A stretch of 64,000 bases of DNA from Ditylenchus dipsaci (lineage: Eukaryota; Nematoda; Chromadorea; Rhabditida; Anguinidae). The stretch covers positions 372,001 through 436,000 of the forward strand of contig SADC01001288.1 in assembly GCA_004194705.1 (NCBI GenBank), in the 5' to 3' direction. The notes beneath the pieces were generated by a model. The model did no database searches and was not told the origin of the DNA. It saw only the letters and a program-made list of their open reading frames with translations. Both the position numbers and the translations under genes were made by a program. Below are positions 33,001 to 41,502 of this stretch, piece by piece. Position 1 is the first letter of the stretch. Each line of letters starts with the position of its first letter.

Positions 33001-34478
33001 CGTTTTTATCTTGAAAGCTGACTTACAGGCTCTATATCAGGAATTATTTTAACAGCCCATTCTGGTGGAGCACAATTGAATCTAAGTGAAAACTAATGAT
33101 AAAAACAATTTGCTATAAATTTGCAAACCTTTTAGCCATGTCTCTGATATTCAGTTTTATTGGCTGAATTGGGACATCAGAGTCCATTACAAGGCATTCC
33201 AGTGTTCGCACACATCCCACACTTCTGAAATAGCCAAAACTTTTCTGGGCGTCTACTCCGCTAATTTTAGGTAATTGAACTCAAGACCCGCTCTCAACTT
33301 GTCGAAAACGAAAGTTCTCAAAAATTTGCCTTGGCCCCCCCCCGTGTCGCAAATCGTGAAAAATTCGAAAAATTTTTTTGATAAAAAATGGTTAAAAAGA
33401 GTAAATAAATGGTTTTTGAGACTCTTAGAAAAAAATTTCCAAAAAAACAAAAACAGTGGGAACCAAGGCAAAATTTTGAGAACTTTTTTTGCGAAGTTTC
33501 CCCAGCCCGAGTCTTCGATTTTGAGTCTAGGTCCAAATAGCTCACTTAAAGAATTCGAGTCCCGCTCGGAGTTAGTTAACCCCGTAAAAGTCAAAGTGCA
33601 CCCCCGCTTTCCAAAGAGTATGAGTTCTCTAGCCGTACAACAGGGTGGTGCATATTCAGAAAACCCTGATTTTTTGCAATGTGGAGTGTGCTGCTCTATC
33701 GCGAGAAGCTGCGAAATACTCTAGGTATATCTACAAAAAAATTAGTTATAATAATAAGCGCAACACCCTTAACTCGTACCTTTCGTTTTAAATACTCTTT
33801 GGAGGGGTGCACTTCATATACCGTATTTCCTCTAAAATAGCCCTCCTTCCAAAATAGCCCCCCCCCCTCTACTTTGAGGGTCTGTATCTCGGAGCAGAGT
33901 AAATATTTTGCAAAGCTGTTTGATACGTTTTCTTAACTCCCACGAGCTCTACCGATTCCACTTTTTAGATTCTTAATTTTCACCCAAAAATCTCGAAATC
34001 GAATTCAAATTTTTCTGAAAATTGGAGGTTTGAATAAAATAGCCCCGGGGCTATTTTAGAGGAAATACGGTACTGTCTGGGATACCCAACTGAAATTTTT
34101 GGTGTCCTATCTGCAATTCTGTTACCCGACCTGAAGACAATTTCTCAGAAAAACCTACCTAGTCTTGATGCTGCAAGACGAGAACAAACTGCGAATGGAG
34201 CGGAGAAATTCTAGAGAATCAGGAATCCATTTGGTGGTCTTGTCGCTGGTCAGAAACTCTTCGAGCAGGGATTTCAAATCCTCCATCCCACAATTGGTGC
34301 CTGCAAACTAATTTTATTTGATATTCTTGTGCAATAGTGAAACTATTTACAAGAGTCCTTCATCTTGACCATCGGCAAGATAAAGTATTGGTTTTCGGTG
34401 GCGCTGATCATCAGGAACTCGCCTTTCACAAAGTTTAGGCCACATATCTCAGGGTAGCCCAGTTTGTCTCGGTTGCAG
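13947..34478 (-). CDS. A-family DNA polymerase (Pol theta/nu type) fused to two ubiquitin-like domains, copy A
   Basis: Template-directed DNA synthesis, probably nuclear repair or lesion bypass by family analogy. Exons in order, all phases compatible: 34478-34351, 34300-34159, 33224-33129, 33081-33027, 30150-29953, 29901-29824, 29767-29673, 28973-28919, 28862-28734, 25311-25260, 23516-23451, 23389-23277, 23232-23121, 23062-22905, 21982-21925, 21869-21831, 21783-21469, 20279-20204, 20106-19931, 19887-19780, 18068-17733, 14065-13947 (about 900 codons). Motif A reads [11 protein letters not shown]. The O-helix is [16 protein letters not shown], with the Arg, Lys, Tyr and YG positions kept. Motif C is QIHDEL, split by an intron inside the Asp codon. 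[18 protein letters not shown] matches the Pol theta/nu LHPLPGLILEWRR region. No large theta-type inserts are seen. Two beta-grasp domains and a tail follow motif C. The 5' end is incomplete and no helicase is seen. Confidence 0.92.
14488..17372. mobile_element. Foldback-like insertion of 2.9 kb
   Basis: Flanked by GTGGTGAAG at 14,479-14,487 and 17,373-17,381, a 9-bp duplication. Ends share CCAAGTGCA and its inverse. Interior: degenerate CACCTGGAT units (14,520-14,590), an ATTGCCAAAACGAAA array (14,695-14,800), inverted arms of about 400 bp rich in GCAGCAAAAT (about 15,285-15,690 and 16,790-17,190), degenerate CACCTGGGTACC units (15,715-16,200) and AAGTGCACCCCCC runs (17,200-17,345). No transposase recognised. 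Both arms carry a pol III B-box-like GGTTCAAATCC (15,604-15,614 and inverse near 16,850). Absent from copy B. Confidence 0.65.
17373..17431 (+). other. tRNA-like fragment with B box
   Basis: GGTTCGATTCC at 17,410-17,420 is a perfect pol III B box, with AGGCA at the 3' side as in an acceptor stem. The 5' half was separated by the foldback insertion: the A-box-like CCTAGTGGTGAAGG is at 14,474-14,488. The intact counterpart is at 45,637-45,702. Likely a tRNA-derived sequence carried by a transposon, not a working tRNA. Confidence 0.45.
18641..19340. mobile_element. Large hairpin with GC-rich core, type 1 arms
   Basis: Arms: CCGGAGTATACCCCCC at the left and GTAAACTCCGGTAGCGCC at the right; further in, ACCCTATATCGACTCAAAAT pairs with its inverse. 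The centre (18,881-18,997) is a near-perfect palindrome around AAGCCCCCTGCGCCCCCG. It lies in the intron between polymerase exons 19887-19780 and 18068-17733. Copy B: 46,980-47,682. Confidence 0.7.
19451..19675. mobile_element. pogo/Tigger-like hairpin MITE
   Basis: CAGTCAAACCTCGATAAACG and its inverse flanked by TA (19,449-19,450; 19,676-19,677). Such ends and TA target sites are characteristic of pogo/Tigger elements in the Tc1/mariner group. No coding capacity. Copy B: 47,792-48,015. Confidence 0.75.
19780..21612 (-). CDS. Tandem ubiquitin-like domains of the polymerase fusion
   Basis: The domains follow [10 protein letters not shown], the usual end of an A-family polymerase, within the same exon (21783-21469). 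Ubl1 starts near [15 protein letters not shown] and runs through HQFLIFQG; exon 20279-20204 adds [17 protein letters not shown]; exon 20106-19931 opens with LRAGG. This aligns with ubiquitin end to end. Equivalents of Lys6, Lys11 and Ile44 are kept, while Lys48 and Lys63 are Gln. Ubl2 ([20 protein letters not shown], then [10 protein letters not shown] and [20 protein letters not shown]) follows after seven residues and has no terminal Gly-Gly. Junction phases are 1, 2, 1, 1. The GTCTGT donor at 19,930 is chosen because it keeps the beta-grasp frame. Confidence 0.9.
20586..21287. mobile_element. Large hairpin with GC-rich core, type 2 arms
   Basis: Ends GACGCTAATTGCATATACCCC and GTATATGCAAGTAGCGCC. 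The central region (about 20,830-21,030) matches that of 18,641-19,340, while the outermost arms differ. It lies between the exon that starts Ubl1 and the exon that finishes it. Copy B: 48,924-49,627. Confidence 0.7.
22114..22360. mobile_element. TACCGTATTTTCTCTAATTTA hairpin
   Basis: The left TACCGTATTTTCTCTAATTT pairs with AAATTAGAGTAAGTACGGTA at the right, and TTGGCATTGTGTTTTTGACC pairs with its inverse inside. In copy B only the left end remains (near 50,454). It lies in the intron between polymerase exons 23062-22905 and 21982-21925. Confidence 0.65.
22704..22878. mobile_element. Small GCTACT hairpin
   Basis: GACGCTACTACTCTATA at the left and CTAGAGTAGCGG at the right are inverted; the interior is poorly matched. 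Probable decayed member of the GCTACTCG hairpin family. Copy B counterpart at about 50,634-50,809. Confidence 0.4.
23652..24854. mobile_element. TA-site element of 1.2 kb, copy A only
   Basis: The ends CCGTATAACCTCTTTTAAT and ATTAATAGAGGTTACACGG are inverted and flanked by TA. Copy B has the uninterrupted site (CAAGTTACCACTAAT at about 51,544). Near both ends are GGGGGATTATTAGAGGGTGG repeats. The middle has a minus-strand frame of 63 codons (24,082-23,891) with no known motif. The insertion is itself nested in an older hairpin (CTTGCT...CTCAGGCAAGTTACC) in the intron upstream of the motif A exon. Confidence 0.75.
25258..25259 (-). other. GC splice donor before the motif A exon
   Basis: The exon 25311-25260 ends CAAG|GCAAGT. 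Joining G to GATGCATT at 23,516 gives Gly-Cys-Ile-Phe-Val-Ala-Ala-Asp, the expected lead into motif A. The same GC donor is kept in copy B (CTCAAG|GCAAGT near 52,983). Confidence 0.75.
25331..28701. mobile_element. 3.4 kb palindromic element in a TTAA site
   Basis: AGGGGCATGCTC at the left and GAGCATGCCCCT at the right are flanked by TTAA on both sides. Copy B has the empty site with one TTAA (53,053-53,056). The arms (about 25,331-26,937 and 27,092-28,701) are almost perfectly inverted, so each short frame occurs twice, for example a basic 87-codon frame at 25,678-25,415 and 28,354-28,617. None resembles a transposase. The spacer holds a half tRNA-like sequence near 27,034. TTAA use and absence of a footprint suggest mobilisation by a piggyBac-type enzyme. 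It expanded a small polymerase intron to 3.4 kb. Confidence 0.88.
27034..27075 (+). other. tRNA 5'-half-like sequence at the palindrome centre
   Basis: TCGTCTAGTGGTATG resembles a pol III A box and the D-arm of a tRNA, and it is followed by a possible anticodon-arm stretch. No B box follows. It sits in the unpaired spacer of the TTAA palindrome. Confidence 0.35.
28732..28733 (-). other. GC splice donor after LPK
   Basis: Exon 28862-28734 ends CCCAAG|GCAATT. Reading through reaches a stop after four codons. Splicing to 25,311 gives [18 protein letters not shown], matching the family's NIP...RxAF stretch. Copy B keeps the same bases, with an intron of only about 50 bp. Confidence 0.75.
29144..29317. 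mobile_element. hAT-like MITE, CAGTGCTGGGCA ends
   Basis: TAGTGCTGGGCA at the left and TGCCCAGCACTG at the right, with 8-bp flanks GCTAGGAC and GTTAGGAC. GAGAGCAAGAGCAGGA-type purine repeats lie inside. Copy B: 53,491-53,664. Confidence 0.7.
29951..29952 (-). other. GC splice donor after IVSQ
   Basis: Exon 30150-29953 ends AGTCAG|GCAAGT. The next exon starts ATGACCATCCAAG after ATTCAG. The joined protein [19 protein letters not shown] continues the thumb region and leads to [11 protein letters not shown], equivalent to FSFTSSDDIAEV of Pol theta. The donor is conserved in copy B. Confidence 0.75.
30216..30646. mobile_element. pogo/Tigger-like hairpin, CAGTCAAACCTCGATTTAACG
   Basis: About 430 bp, almost completely self-complementary: GACCCCCACCTCAAG...CTTGAGGTGGGGGTGG, GTTCCCACCTCGGGTCTGACAC and its inverse. 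TA flanks. Only one branch of copy B's polymerase intron lacks it, so it is copy A-specific at this site. Confidence 0.75.
30678..32097. mobile_element. Foldback-like element with AAAGACTTTTTTTTGCTGC arms
   Basis: ATTCTGATG occurs at 30,669-30,677 and 32,098-32,106 as a 9-bp duplication; copy B has a single ATTTTGATG at about 54,596-54,604. Ends GGGCAAAGCTTTTCC and its inverse. Each arm (about 350 bp) is a tandem array of 18-21 bp units of the AAAGACTTTTTTTTGCTGC type. The middle (31,030-31,730) has no recognised gene. Long inverted arms of short tandem repeats plus a 9-bp duplication match the classical foldback (FB) architecture. The Lys/Ala-rich frames read from the arrays are repeat artefacts. 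Confidence 0.88.
32232..32674. mobile_element. pogo/Tigger-like hairpin, CAGTCGAACCTCAATATAACG
   Basis: TA-flanked hairpin with GTTCGTTCTCGCCTAGGGTC paired to GACCCTAGACGGGAACGAAC. Copy B counterpart 54,728-55,158 with many differences. Confidence 0.75.
33821..34070. mobile_element. TA-flanked CCGTATTTCCTCTAAAATAGC hairpin, copy A only
   Basis: CCGTATTTCCTCTAAAATAG and CTATTTTAGAGGAAATACGG form perfect inverted ends with TA flanks. Copy B reads straight through at about 57,603. The interior has a second short stem and no frame. Confidence 0.8.
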
Positions 34479-34639
34479 CTGAAAACTGAGAGGCTTAGAG
34501 TGTAACCTTTTACGACTCAACTCTTCTTCTCATTTATCAAGAAATTTTTAAAATTCTGTTTGACATATTGGTAGAGGAGTAGTAATAAGTATAGTAGTTT
34601 AGAAAGTTGAAGTTCTACAAAACACAAAATCTCAACAGA

Positions 34640-35024
34640 CGAATAAGAAAGGTGGACGAGCTGGATTTTTCTTTCACTGATGGTTTTAGGCTAGCTGATT
34701 CTATGACTTCCAGATCATTTGTACCATCAGCCTTTTTGACGTTTCTCAAAAATTTTCCTTGAAAAGCATCTGATGGGCATGGGTCAGTCCTTAAAATTTA
34801 TAGATGAATTATTATTTTTTAACACTTTCAAAACATCACTCACCAAGGGAAAGAAGAACCTTTGGGATCTTCTAGTAACATTCCTACAACAAAATTATTA
34901 GCTAATATAATCAAATAAAAATTTTACTTTTTCCCTGAGAGGTAGTTATATAGAGCTCATTAGCATCTAGCACTATTAAAGCTGGCACTATGCCTGAGAA
35001 GCTAAGTGAACGCAGCAAACGACT
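34640..35024 (-). CDS. Tentative upstream exons of the copy A polymerase
   Basis: Three candidate exons with fitting phases: 35024-34928 (TTACAG acceptor; SRLLRSLSFSG then VPALIVLDANELYITT), 34883-34844 (MLLEDPKGSSFP) and one starting at 34789 (TDPCPSDAFQGKFLRNV). The first resembles a beta-rich exonuclease-like fold. I could not find a donor that joins the third to 34,478 in phase, so its 3' end is open. Copy B has unrelated sequence upstream of 58,018 and lacks them. Confidence 0.4.
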
Positions 35025-35640
35025 CTGTAAAAAAGCAATTTATTGAAAAAAAAATTAGACATTTTCACAAAAAAAAACTAAACATATGTGAAAAGAGGGC
35101 ACTTGTATTTTTAGAAAAATGACCCCAAAACATGCCCTAATCTACTTTTTTTCTACTCTACAATAATACACAAGAAACATTAGTCAGCAGTTTCTAAAAT
35201 TTAAATTTCAATTTTCCTTAAAAAACATCTGACTGTAAGTCTTCAAGGGTACCAACAAAATACCTTAGAAAGGTAACTTGTTGGTACCTCACTCTAATGG
35301 CCCTGTCCATAGTCGGGTTCAACATTTAGGGTCAACATTTTTTTTAATTCGAAAAATGTCAATTTTTTTCTTTATATTTTTTTATTTTGATATCCCTAGG
35401 GCAATTTATTGAGCTTTACACAAAAATGTAGGCAGTTTTTTCCAGTGATTTTAAAAAACTTGACGTATGAACATCGGTGGGTAAAAAGTGTTGAGGGGTC
35501 ACCAGGTGGTCAACATTTGCCAAAATTTTGTAGAGACGAGATTTCGAATTTCTGTTCAAGCCATCTTGTAGAGCTCGAAAACTTGACAAAGGATTCTAAA
35601 TATCAGATTTAGCACTTTCTCCTAAAAAAACGACTGCCCT
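35025..35640. other. Region between copy A and the junction element
   Basis: AT-rich sequence without a convincing gene. A plus-strand frame of 67 codons at 35,409-35,612 has no known motif and no flanking signals. Confidence 0.5.
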
Positions 35641-35881
35641 ACGACCGGGTACACATTATGACCGGGTGCACTTTTTTGTAAAAGTTAAAAAAGTATGCTT
35701 AAACCACACGTTTGAGTCCGTCCTAACGGGCGCTGGCCTACCCTTGCCTAAGCCTAGGTCTAAGTGCGCAAAAAAATAAAAATAAAATCGAAAAGCATTT
35801 CAAAAAATTAACAGGGGGACCAAGGCAAAATTTGGCACTGTACCCGGTCGTTGTACTCGGTCATAATGTGTACCCGGTCGT
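35641..35881. mobile_element. CGACCGGGT hairpin spanning the copy A/B junction
   Basis: ACGACCGGGTACACATTATG at the left is inverted at the right (CATAATGTGTACCCGGTCGT). The right half also forms the first 75 bases of the window, so the duplication edge or window edge falls inside this element. It contains the recurrent CCTTGCCTAAGCCTA and AGGGGGACCAAGGCAAAA modules. Confidence 0.65.
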
Positions 35882-37091
35882 TGGTATACCAAAAAAACTG
35901 ATATTTCAGCACATTAAAAAAATTGTGGACCCCTAGGCGTCAACAAGACCATAGGCATAGCCAATAGTAGCTCGGGGCAACTAATTTCCAAGCCTCTTCC
36001 TATTGGGGATGGGAGATGTGTGTGGGGCGCTGGCTACTATTTTCCAACCTTGCCAATAAACAAAAACCAAAATCTAAATAAAAAAGGATAGAGTATTTTT
36101 TCTCTGAGCCTATTCGAAATAGTCAAACCCAGCTATTAATCAAGCTTCAAAGACCATAATTGCTTGATTTATAGATAATGGTATCTTTGCGCATGGGCAG
36201 TATCGCGACCAATGAGGCCTAGCCGAGGTGTGATTATTGCTGGTTGAAAACTTTCACCAATTGCCCGCCTTGGTGAGCTGAAACATGCTCGCCTTGGCAA
36301 TTTTTGGAAACCCGCAAGGGTTGATTTGAATATTTTATCAATGTTGGACCTGTTGCATACTTTCAAGCAGTGACGCCTCGCAAATGAAGCGCCTCTCTAC
36401 TTTGAAGGTCTGTGTCTCGCGATTGGGCAGATATTTTTAAGATCTGTACTATGCCTTTTTTGACTCCTACGATTTTGGTTTCACAGGGTGACACGAAATT
36501 ACTGAACCATTTCCTGAAAATTTTTATTTTTTAACTGCAATTTTTGAACGTAACTGTGTTCTTGTCTACTCTTCTACAATTTTTTTATAGAAAATTATGT
36601 TTGCGGCGTGTTTGCTACCTAATATGAGTTCGCATATAGTGAATGGTGTAAACTCTCTGAGCACAGAATTTCTTCTCTAACTCAAGTAGCAGAACACAAA
36701 AAGTGAATAGCGAGAGTTGGATAAATTATGTTTATGAACAAAAATCATATACTGCGGAAATTTCTGAAGTATTCGGAAATCAGCTAGGCAAAGGCTTACG
36801 TGCATTGAATTTTCGGAGATGGTGCAGTAATTTTGATTCAGCCTGTACACTCAAAATCACAGGTTCCTCTAACACAGCCCCTCTGATATTCTACTAGAGA
36901 GAATACAAAATTCTATCTATTATAAGACTTGCGGAAAAGCCCTGCGTTGACTCTAAAGTGACAGAGAATTTTTTGATCGGCGGCAGATAATAATACCCTT
37001 ATTAAAAAGCTCAGTTTAAATAGTAAAGCCTAGGCCTTCTCATCGCAAAAACTTTTTGAGTCCTAAAACTGAATAAGATTTAGCAGCCAAC

Positions 37092-37305
37092 CTTAGTGGT
37101 GTACTGTTGAGGAGGGAGGTAGTAGAAACCAGGTTCAGCTATGTTGGTCAGATTAGAGTCCAAGCTGTTGCCCTCTTCCAGATCAACAACAATAGCAGCT
37201 ATTTGGTCGCTTGCAGCTGACAGCACTTTTTTCTTACTGCTTTTCTTCAAACCAAACAAACGCTTGATTTTGGCTGGCGAACTAAACCTCTTATTGCTAA
37301 CTTCA
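37092..37305 (-). CDS. Unrecognised internal exon, 71 codons (copy B)
   Basis: Same length and splice signals as 1,285-1,498. The visible coding difference (GGC for GGA) is silent. Product unknown. Confidence 0.45.
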
Positions 37306-37430
37306 CTGAAAACGAAACTACCTGGTAGACGAGATCAGCTGATTTGACGTGTTTTTATGGACAACAAATTTCTGAAAAGTTCTGTATTTAAGAGAAAATG
37401 TAAGATGTTTGAATTACAATTGTTTCTATT

Positions 37431-37672
37431 GACAGCAGCCCAAATGCTACCCCCCCCCTCCAAAGAGTATTTTTCTCTAAGCCAACTTTTTTCATTTTTC
37501 ACCTGTTTCCCACCTTTTGCACCAACAATACCAAGGATATTTGGCCGCTTCGCGACCAAAGACTAGCACATTTTACATTGGAATGGATTAAGGTGAAAAA
37601 AATCAAGGGAACCAAAGAAGGTAGGCTTAGAGAAAAATACTCTTTAGAGGGACGGGCACTTGGGCTTTACGA
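37431..37672. mobile_element. Short palindromic MITE, left flank of the single unit
   Basis: GACAGCAGCCCAAATGCTAC...GGGCACTTGGGCTTTACG with CTCCAAAGAGTATTTTTCTC arms. With the 42,622 copy it brackets the unit in direct orientation, the substrate arrangement for the copy A tandem duplication. Confidence 0.75.
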
Positions 37673-38249
37673 GTTTTATTTATCGCTCAAATAAATTCTC
37701 ATTTTGAACTTTTTAGTAATTTAGGAAAAGTCCCTAAAATATTTTGCTCTATAATACTTTATTTGAACCTAAATCTTAAAAAATTTCAAATTATGAGATT
37801 AATTTCCCACTAATAGGACCGTATTTACTCTAATAAATCAGAATGCCGTCTTTTTAAATAATGCTCAGAGTGTGCTTTTTATTTCAATCAAATTTTCAAC
37901 CAGTTAATTACAATCTAACCAATACAATTTCCAAAAATTTGAATCTTTAATATATTTTTGACCCGAGTGTTTGAAAATATAGGTACAATTCTAGAAAAAT
38001 CCAACCGATGGCTGAAAATTAAAACAAAGAAAAGGGGTTTTTTCCCTGACTAGGTTTAGTTGTAAAAACGCTTACAAAGAAAATGTTGAAGTTTTCTTTG
38101 TTCCTTCACATGTATGCCATCAAAAGGAATCCCAGACAAAATGCCGCTTTTCCAAAAAAACGACTAATGTTTTTAAAAACAAACTTTATGCACTAGAAAA
38201 AATTGCACTAGGTTGCCGGCTTTTTTCACTAAGTCTCTGAGGTGCCGGC

Positions 38250-38734
38250 CAGGGGTGGACAAGGGCCGGCCCGGCCCTGGATTTTGACTGCCCTGGCCGT
38301 ACCCCCAGCATGCCGGGCCGGGCCTAGGACCGAAGCCCGATAATAATTTAGAGTTGACTGTATTGGGAGCCTTGACTGTGTTGTTGACTGAGAGTTGACT
38401 GTATCATGATAGTTAACTGTAGCACATTTTTCTAATATCAGAGAAAATTAGAACGATTTTGATCAAATAATAATTGGTCGGTCAATTGACCATTGGTCAA
38501 CCTTTTAATTGTCTCAAAATCGTTTCAAAAATTTCTGAAATTTTTCATGATAATTACTAAAAGTTTTTTTTAAACGTAAGCCGAGCGCGAAGCGCGCAAA
38601 ATTTTAAGCCGAGCTTCGGGCTTAAAACTGGCACGTCGCGACCCAGGTAAGGCCGTAGCTAAAACTGAGCAGGACGGGCTTGGCCATATTTCCATGGGCC
38701 GGGCCAAAAATTTTTGAGCCTGTGTCCACCCCTG
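38250..38734. mobile_element. hAT-like MITE, copy B
   Basis: Counterpart of 2,426-2,910 with the same ends and 8-bp flanks. Confidence 0.75.
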
Positions 38735-38942
38735 GTGCCAGCCTATTAAGAAAAAATACCGCAGGTGATATTCTGTTAGTGGGATTAAAAAACATAAGAA
38801 AAATTCTTGAATTTTTTTCAAAAATGGTACAACTTTGTCAGGATTTTCTTCTCGAAGAATAAGTCTGTATCGAAATCCTTCAAAATTTTGAAAGCTTGAA
38901 TATAAGTGTTTAGCATCTTGAACTTTTCAACAAAAGGCCTAC

Positions 38943-39160
38943 CTGATTGACTGCAGAAAATCTTTGCAAGAAGGGTTAGAGCCCCGAATAACGTTGAACA
39001 AAACATATCTGTTCTGCCTAAACACTTCTCCAAGCGTCACTAATTCAGAGTTACCAGCTTTTTTGTCAGTCTCTTGCTTAGCAGACAAAGAGATAAGTGT
39101 AATATTCTCTAGACAAGACTCATACAGTTGACAAAACATTACTGGCAATATAATAATTAA
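38943..39160 (-). CDS. Unrecognised exon, copy B
   Basis: Intact counterpart of 3,119-3,336 (218 bp) with Ser-to-Asn in the FRQ(S/N)RYVLFNV stretch. The donor is CAG|GTAGGC. Function unknown. Confidence 0.4.
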
Positions 39161-40426
39161 CTGAATTAGTTTGATGCAAAACAAATTTTAGAACATATAC
39201 TTTAATTGCACTTTTGAATGCTAAACAATTGCAGCGCTCATTTTAGGCGGCCATTTCAAAATTTAATTTTTATGGTGATAAAAACACGTTCCAGAGGTTT
39301 TTTTTGTTAACTTTTGAGCAGTTTTAGCCAATCAATCGGCGCTATTACTCATTTTATTGTGCCAGAAGCCTGGTTGCATGACGAAAAGAAGGCACCTGGC
39401 GCCAACCAACAAAAAACATTAAGTAAAATCGAAATAAAAAATTACTAGTGGCAAGGCCTGCTCGGCTGTCGAAATGGGCGAAAAAAAGCTCAGTCTATTA
39501 ACTCTTTACGGAGACTTATTTATCAACCCTCTCTTGGGGTGGGGAGTTATTAGAGGGTGCTGAGTTATTTTTTAACAAAAGTTGTAGTTTGAAATTTCTC
39601 AGTGCCCAAATGGATCAAAATCTCTTTTGTTGCGGATTTTTCACTTCATTTTTTCTTTGCGTCTTTGCTTTTTCTTTGTTATTTACTTGCTCTCATTCCT
39701 TGTAGTTTTCAGATATTTGAGTCCTAGGAATTCCAGTTGCATAATGACAAGAGCTGTATAGTCAACGAAAAGTACTGCTCAGACGACGATATTACAGCAA
39801 AGCTTGAAACTATGGAATGGGGGCGCAAGAACTCGAACAAATCCGCGTTGTAGAAGTTCATCGTCGACAGAAGAAGCATGATAGACTGCATGGGCAAGGA
39901 AAAGGAGCTAAAACAACAAGCTTGCAGTATTACTTTTGCTTTCAAGATGTTTTCATTTCGTTTTCGACAGTAACAAGTCTAGAGAATTCAAGACGAAGCA
40001 ACTTAATGGACGTAGCCAACAAGTGAGCAATTCCGACTTTTGTGTTAAGCTGGTAGGCTGGATTTGTGATAAAAGAAGACCAAGCGACCAATGTCACGCC
40101 GTATCATCACCAAAAAGACAATGGAACTATTCCGAGAAAGTGATCTTACGGTAGATTTTGAAATCTCACACCCAATTGCTTTTTCGATTTCCACATCACC
40201 TCTTTCATACAAACGTGTTCAAATCAACGTGAAAAGACTAAGCATTCTGTTATCAGGTAACAGAAGTTGGCGATAAATAAACGCAATGCCTACGAAGAAG
40301 ATAGACTCTTCGAAAAAGGCGAGCTGCAAGAAAAAGCATGAGGACAAACAGAACAAAACATCGAATATTTCAATTAAGATACCGTATTAGCTCTCATAAT
40401 AGCCCCATCCCTCTAATAGCAGCCGC

Positions 40427-40775
40427 CAGGGCTGTAAAAACATCCGGATGTGGATGTATACATCCGAAACATCCACATCCGGCGGATGTGGATGTTGCAT
40501 GCCAAAAATTTTGGGTCGGATGTGGATTTGGATGTCAAAATTTTTTGGCCGGATGTGGATGAAATTTTTTAGGTCGGATGTCAGCGGCAGCGCTGTAAAA
40601 ACACCCGGAAGATACATCCGGATGTGGATGTATACATCCAAAACATCTACATCCGGCAGATGTGGATGTGGATGTTGCATGTCGAAAATTTTTGGGCCGG
40701 ATGTCGGATGTGGATGTGGATGTTTTTAGCCGAATGTGGACGAAGGATGTCGAAAATAAAAATTTTACAGCCCTG
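40427..40775. mobile_element. hAT-like element with GGATGTGGATGT satellite interior
   Basis: Perfect CAGGGCTGTAAAA ends, flanked by GCAGCCGC and GAAGCCGC (8 bp, one mismatch). The distal unit of copy A has the empty site (TAGCAGCCGCTCCCC near 4,515). The interior is almost entirely GGATGTGGATGT-type repeats in both orientations. Confidence 0.82.
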
Positions 40776-41090
40776 GAAGCCGCTCCCCTAGGAGGGGGTT
40801 GAAAAAAAAAGTTAAACAATAACTGGAAAAGATTTTTAACGTTTTGAAGAAAAATAGACATGCCTTCCAATCTTACTCCCGAAAACTAAAATAGAGACTG
40901 GATTATTTTTCGCTTCCATGCTCTCTAACAGTGTAGCATGGTTCTTGCAAAGAAAATACTTGCAAATGAAATTAACCAATGAATTTCTGAATTTTCCTAT
41001 TATATTCAGCTCCCAGATTAACGCAACTTCAAGCGACCAAGATTAGAGAACAGAGTGTCTCAAAATTACATTGACCTTTTTAGAAAAATT

Positions 41091-41313
41091 GACGCTACTC
41101 GTTTATACCCCTCCCAAAAAAGCTACTCGGTTTTACCCCTCCCAATAATTTTTTATAGGTACCTAAAACCATATTTTTAATAAAAAAAGCTGGTATTAGT
41201 AATGGTTTGGCCCTGAGCCTAAGCCTAAGGGCCAAAGCCTAAGCCAAAGCCTAAGGGCTAAGCCTAATTCCTAAGCCTGAAAATTATTGGGAGGGGTAAA
41301 ACCGAGTAGCGCC
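41091..41313. mobile_element. GCTACTCG hairpin with TTAGGC-like loop, copy B
   Basis: Counterpart of 4,836-5,055; array at 41,211-41,280. Confidence 0.7.
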
Positions 41314-41502
41314 GAAAAATTAGCAAGTACAATACCGTCACGACCCATTTCCGCATTCAACTTTTTTTTAATTGACATCTCTAGAAATAGGCATAGTCTT
41401 ACGAAAGCTAAAAGTCTCAAAAGAAAGAGCTAATTTTTATTTCACATCTATCAGTGTCACTGAGATACAAAACAATTCCTGAACATTGATAAAAATTTAC
41501 AG

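Larger units (their letters stand above)
1..34485. repeat. Copy A of a large direct duplication
   Basis: This interval matches about 35,808-58,018 in the same orientation, with the same polymerase, innexin and anonymous exons in the same order. The left edge is cut by the window start, so its true length is unknown. Homology stops just upstream of the polymerase exon at 34,478. Relative to copy B it has gained several insertions (14,488-17,372; 22,114-22,360; 23,652-24,854; 25,331-28,701; 30,678-32,097; 33,821-34,070) and a tandem duplication (about 1,850-11,420). Tandem segmental duplication and end-to-end placement of two haplotypes both fit. Confidence 0.9.

Noticed and set aside
13947..34478. 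Helicase half of Pol theta
   Set aside because: No DEAD/H or Walker motifs were seen in any exon; the 5' end is incomplete, so absence within the window is all that can be said.
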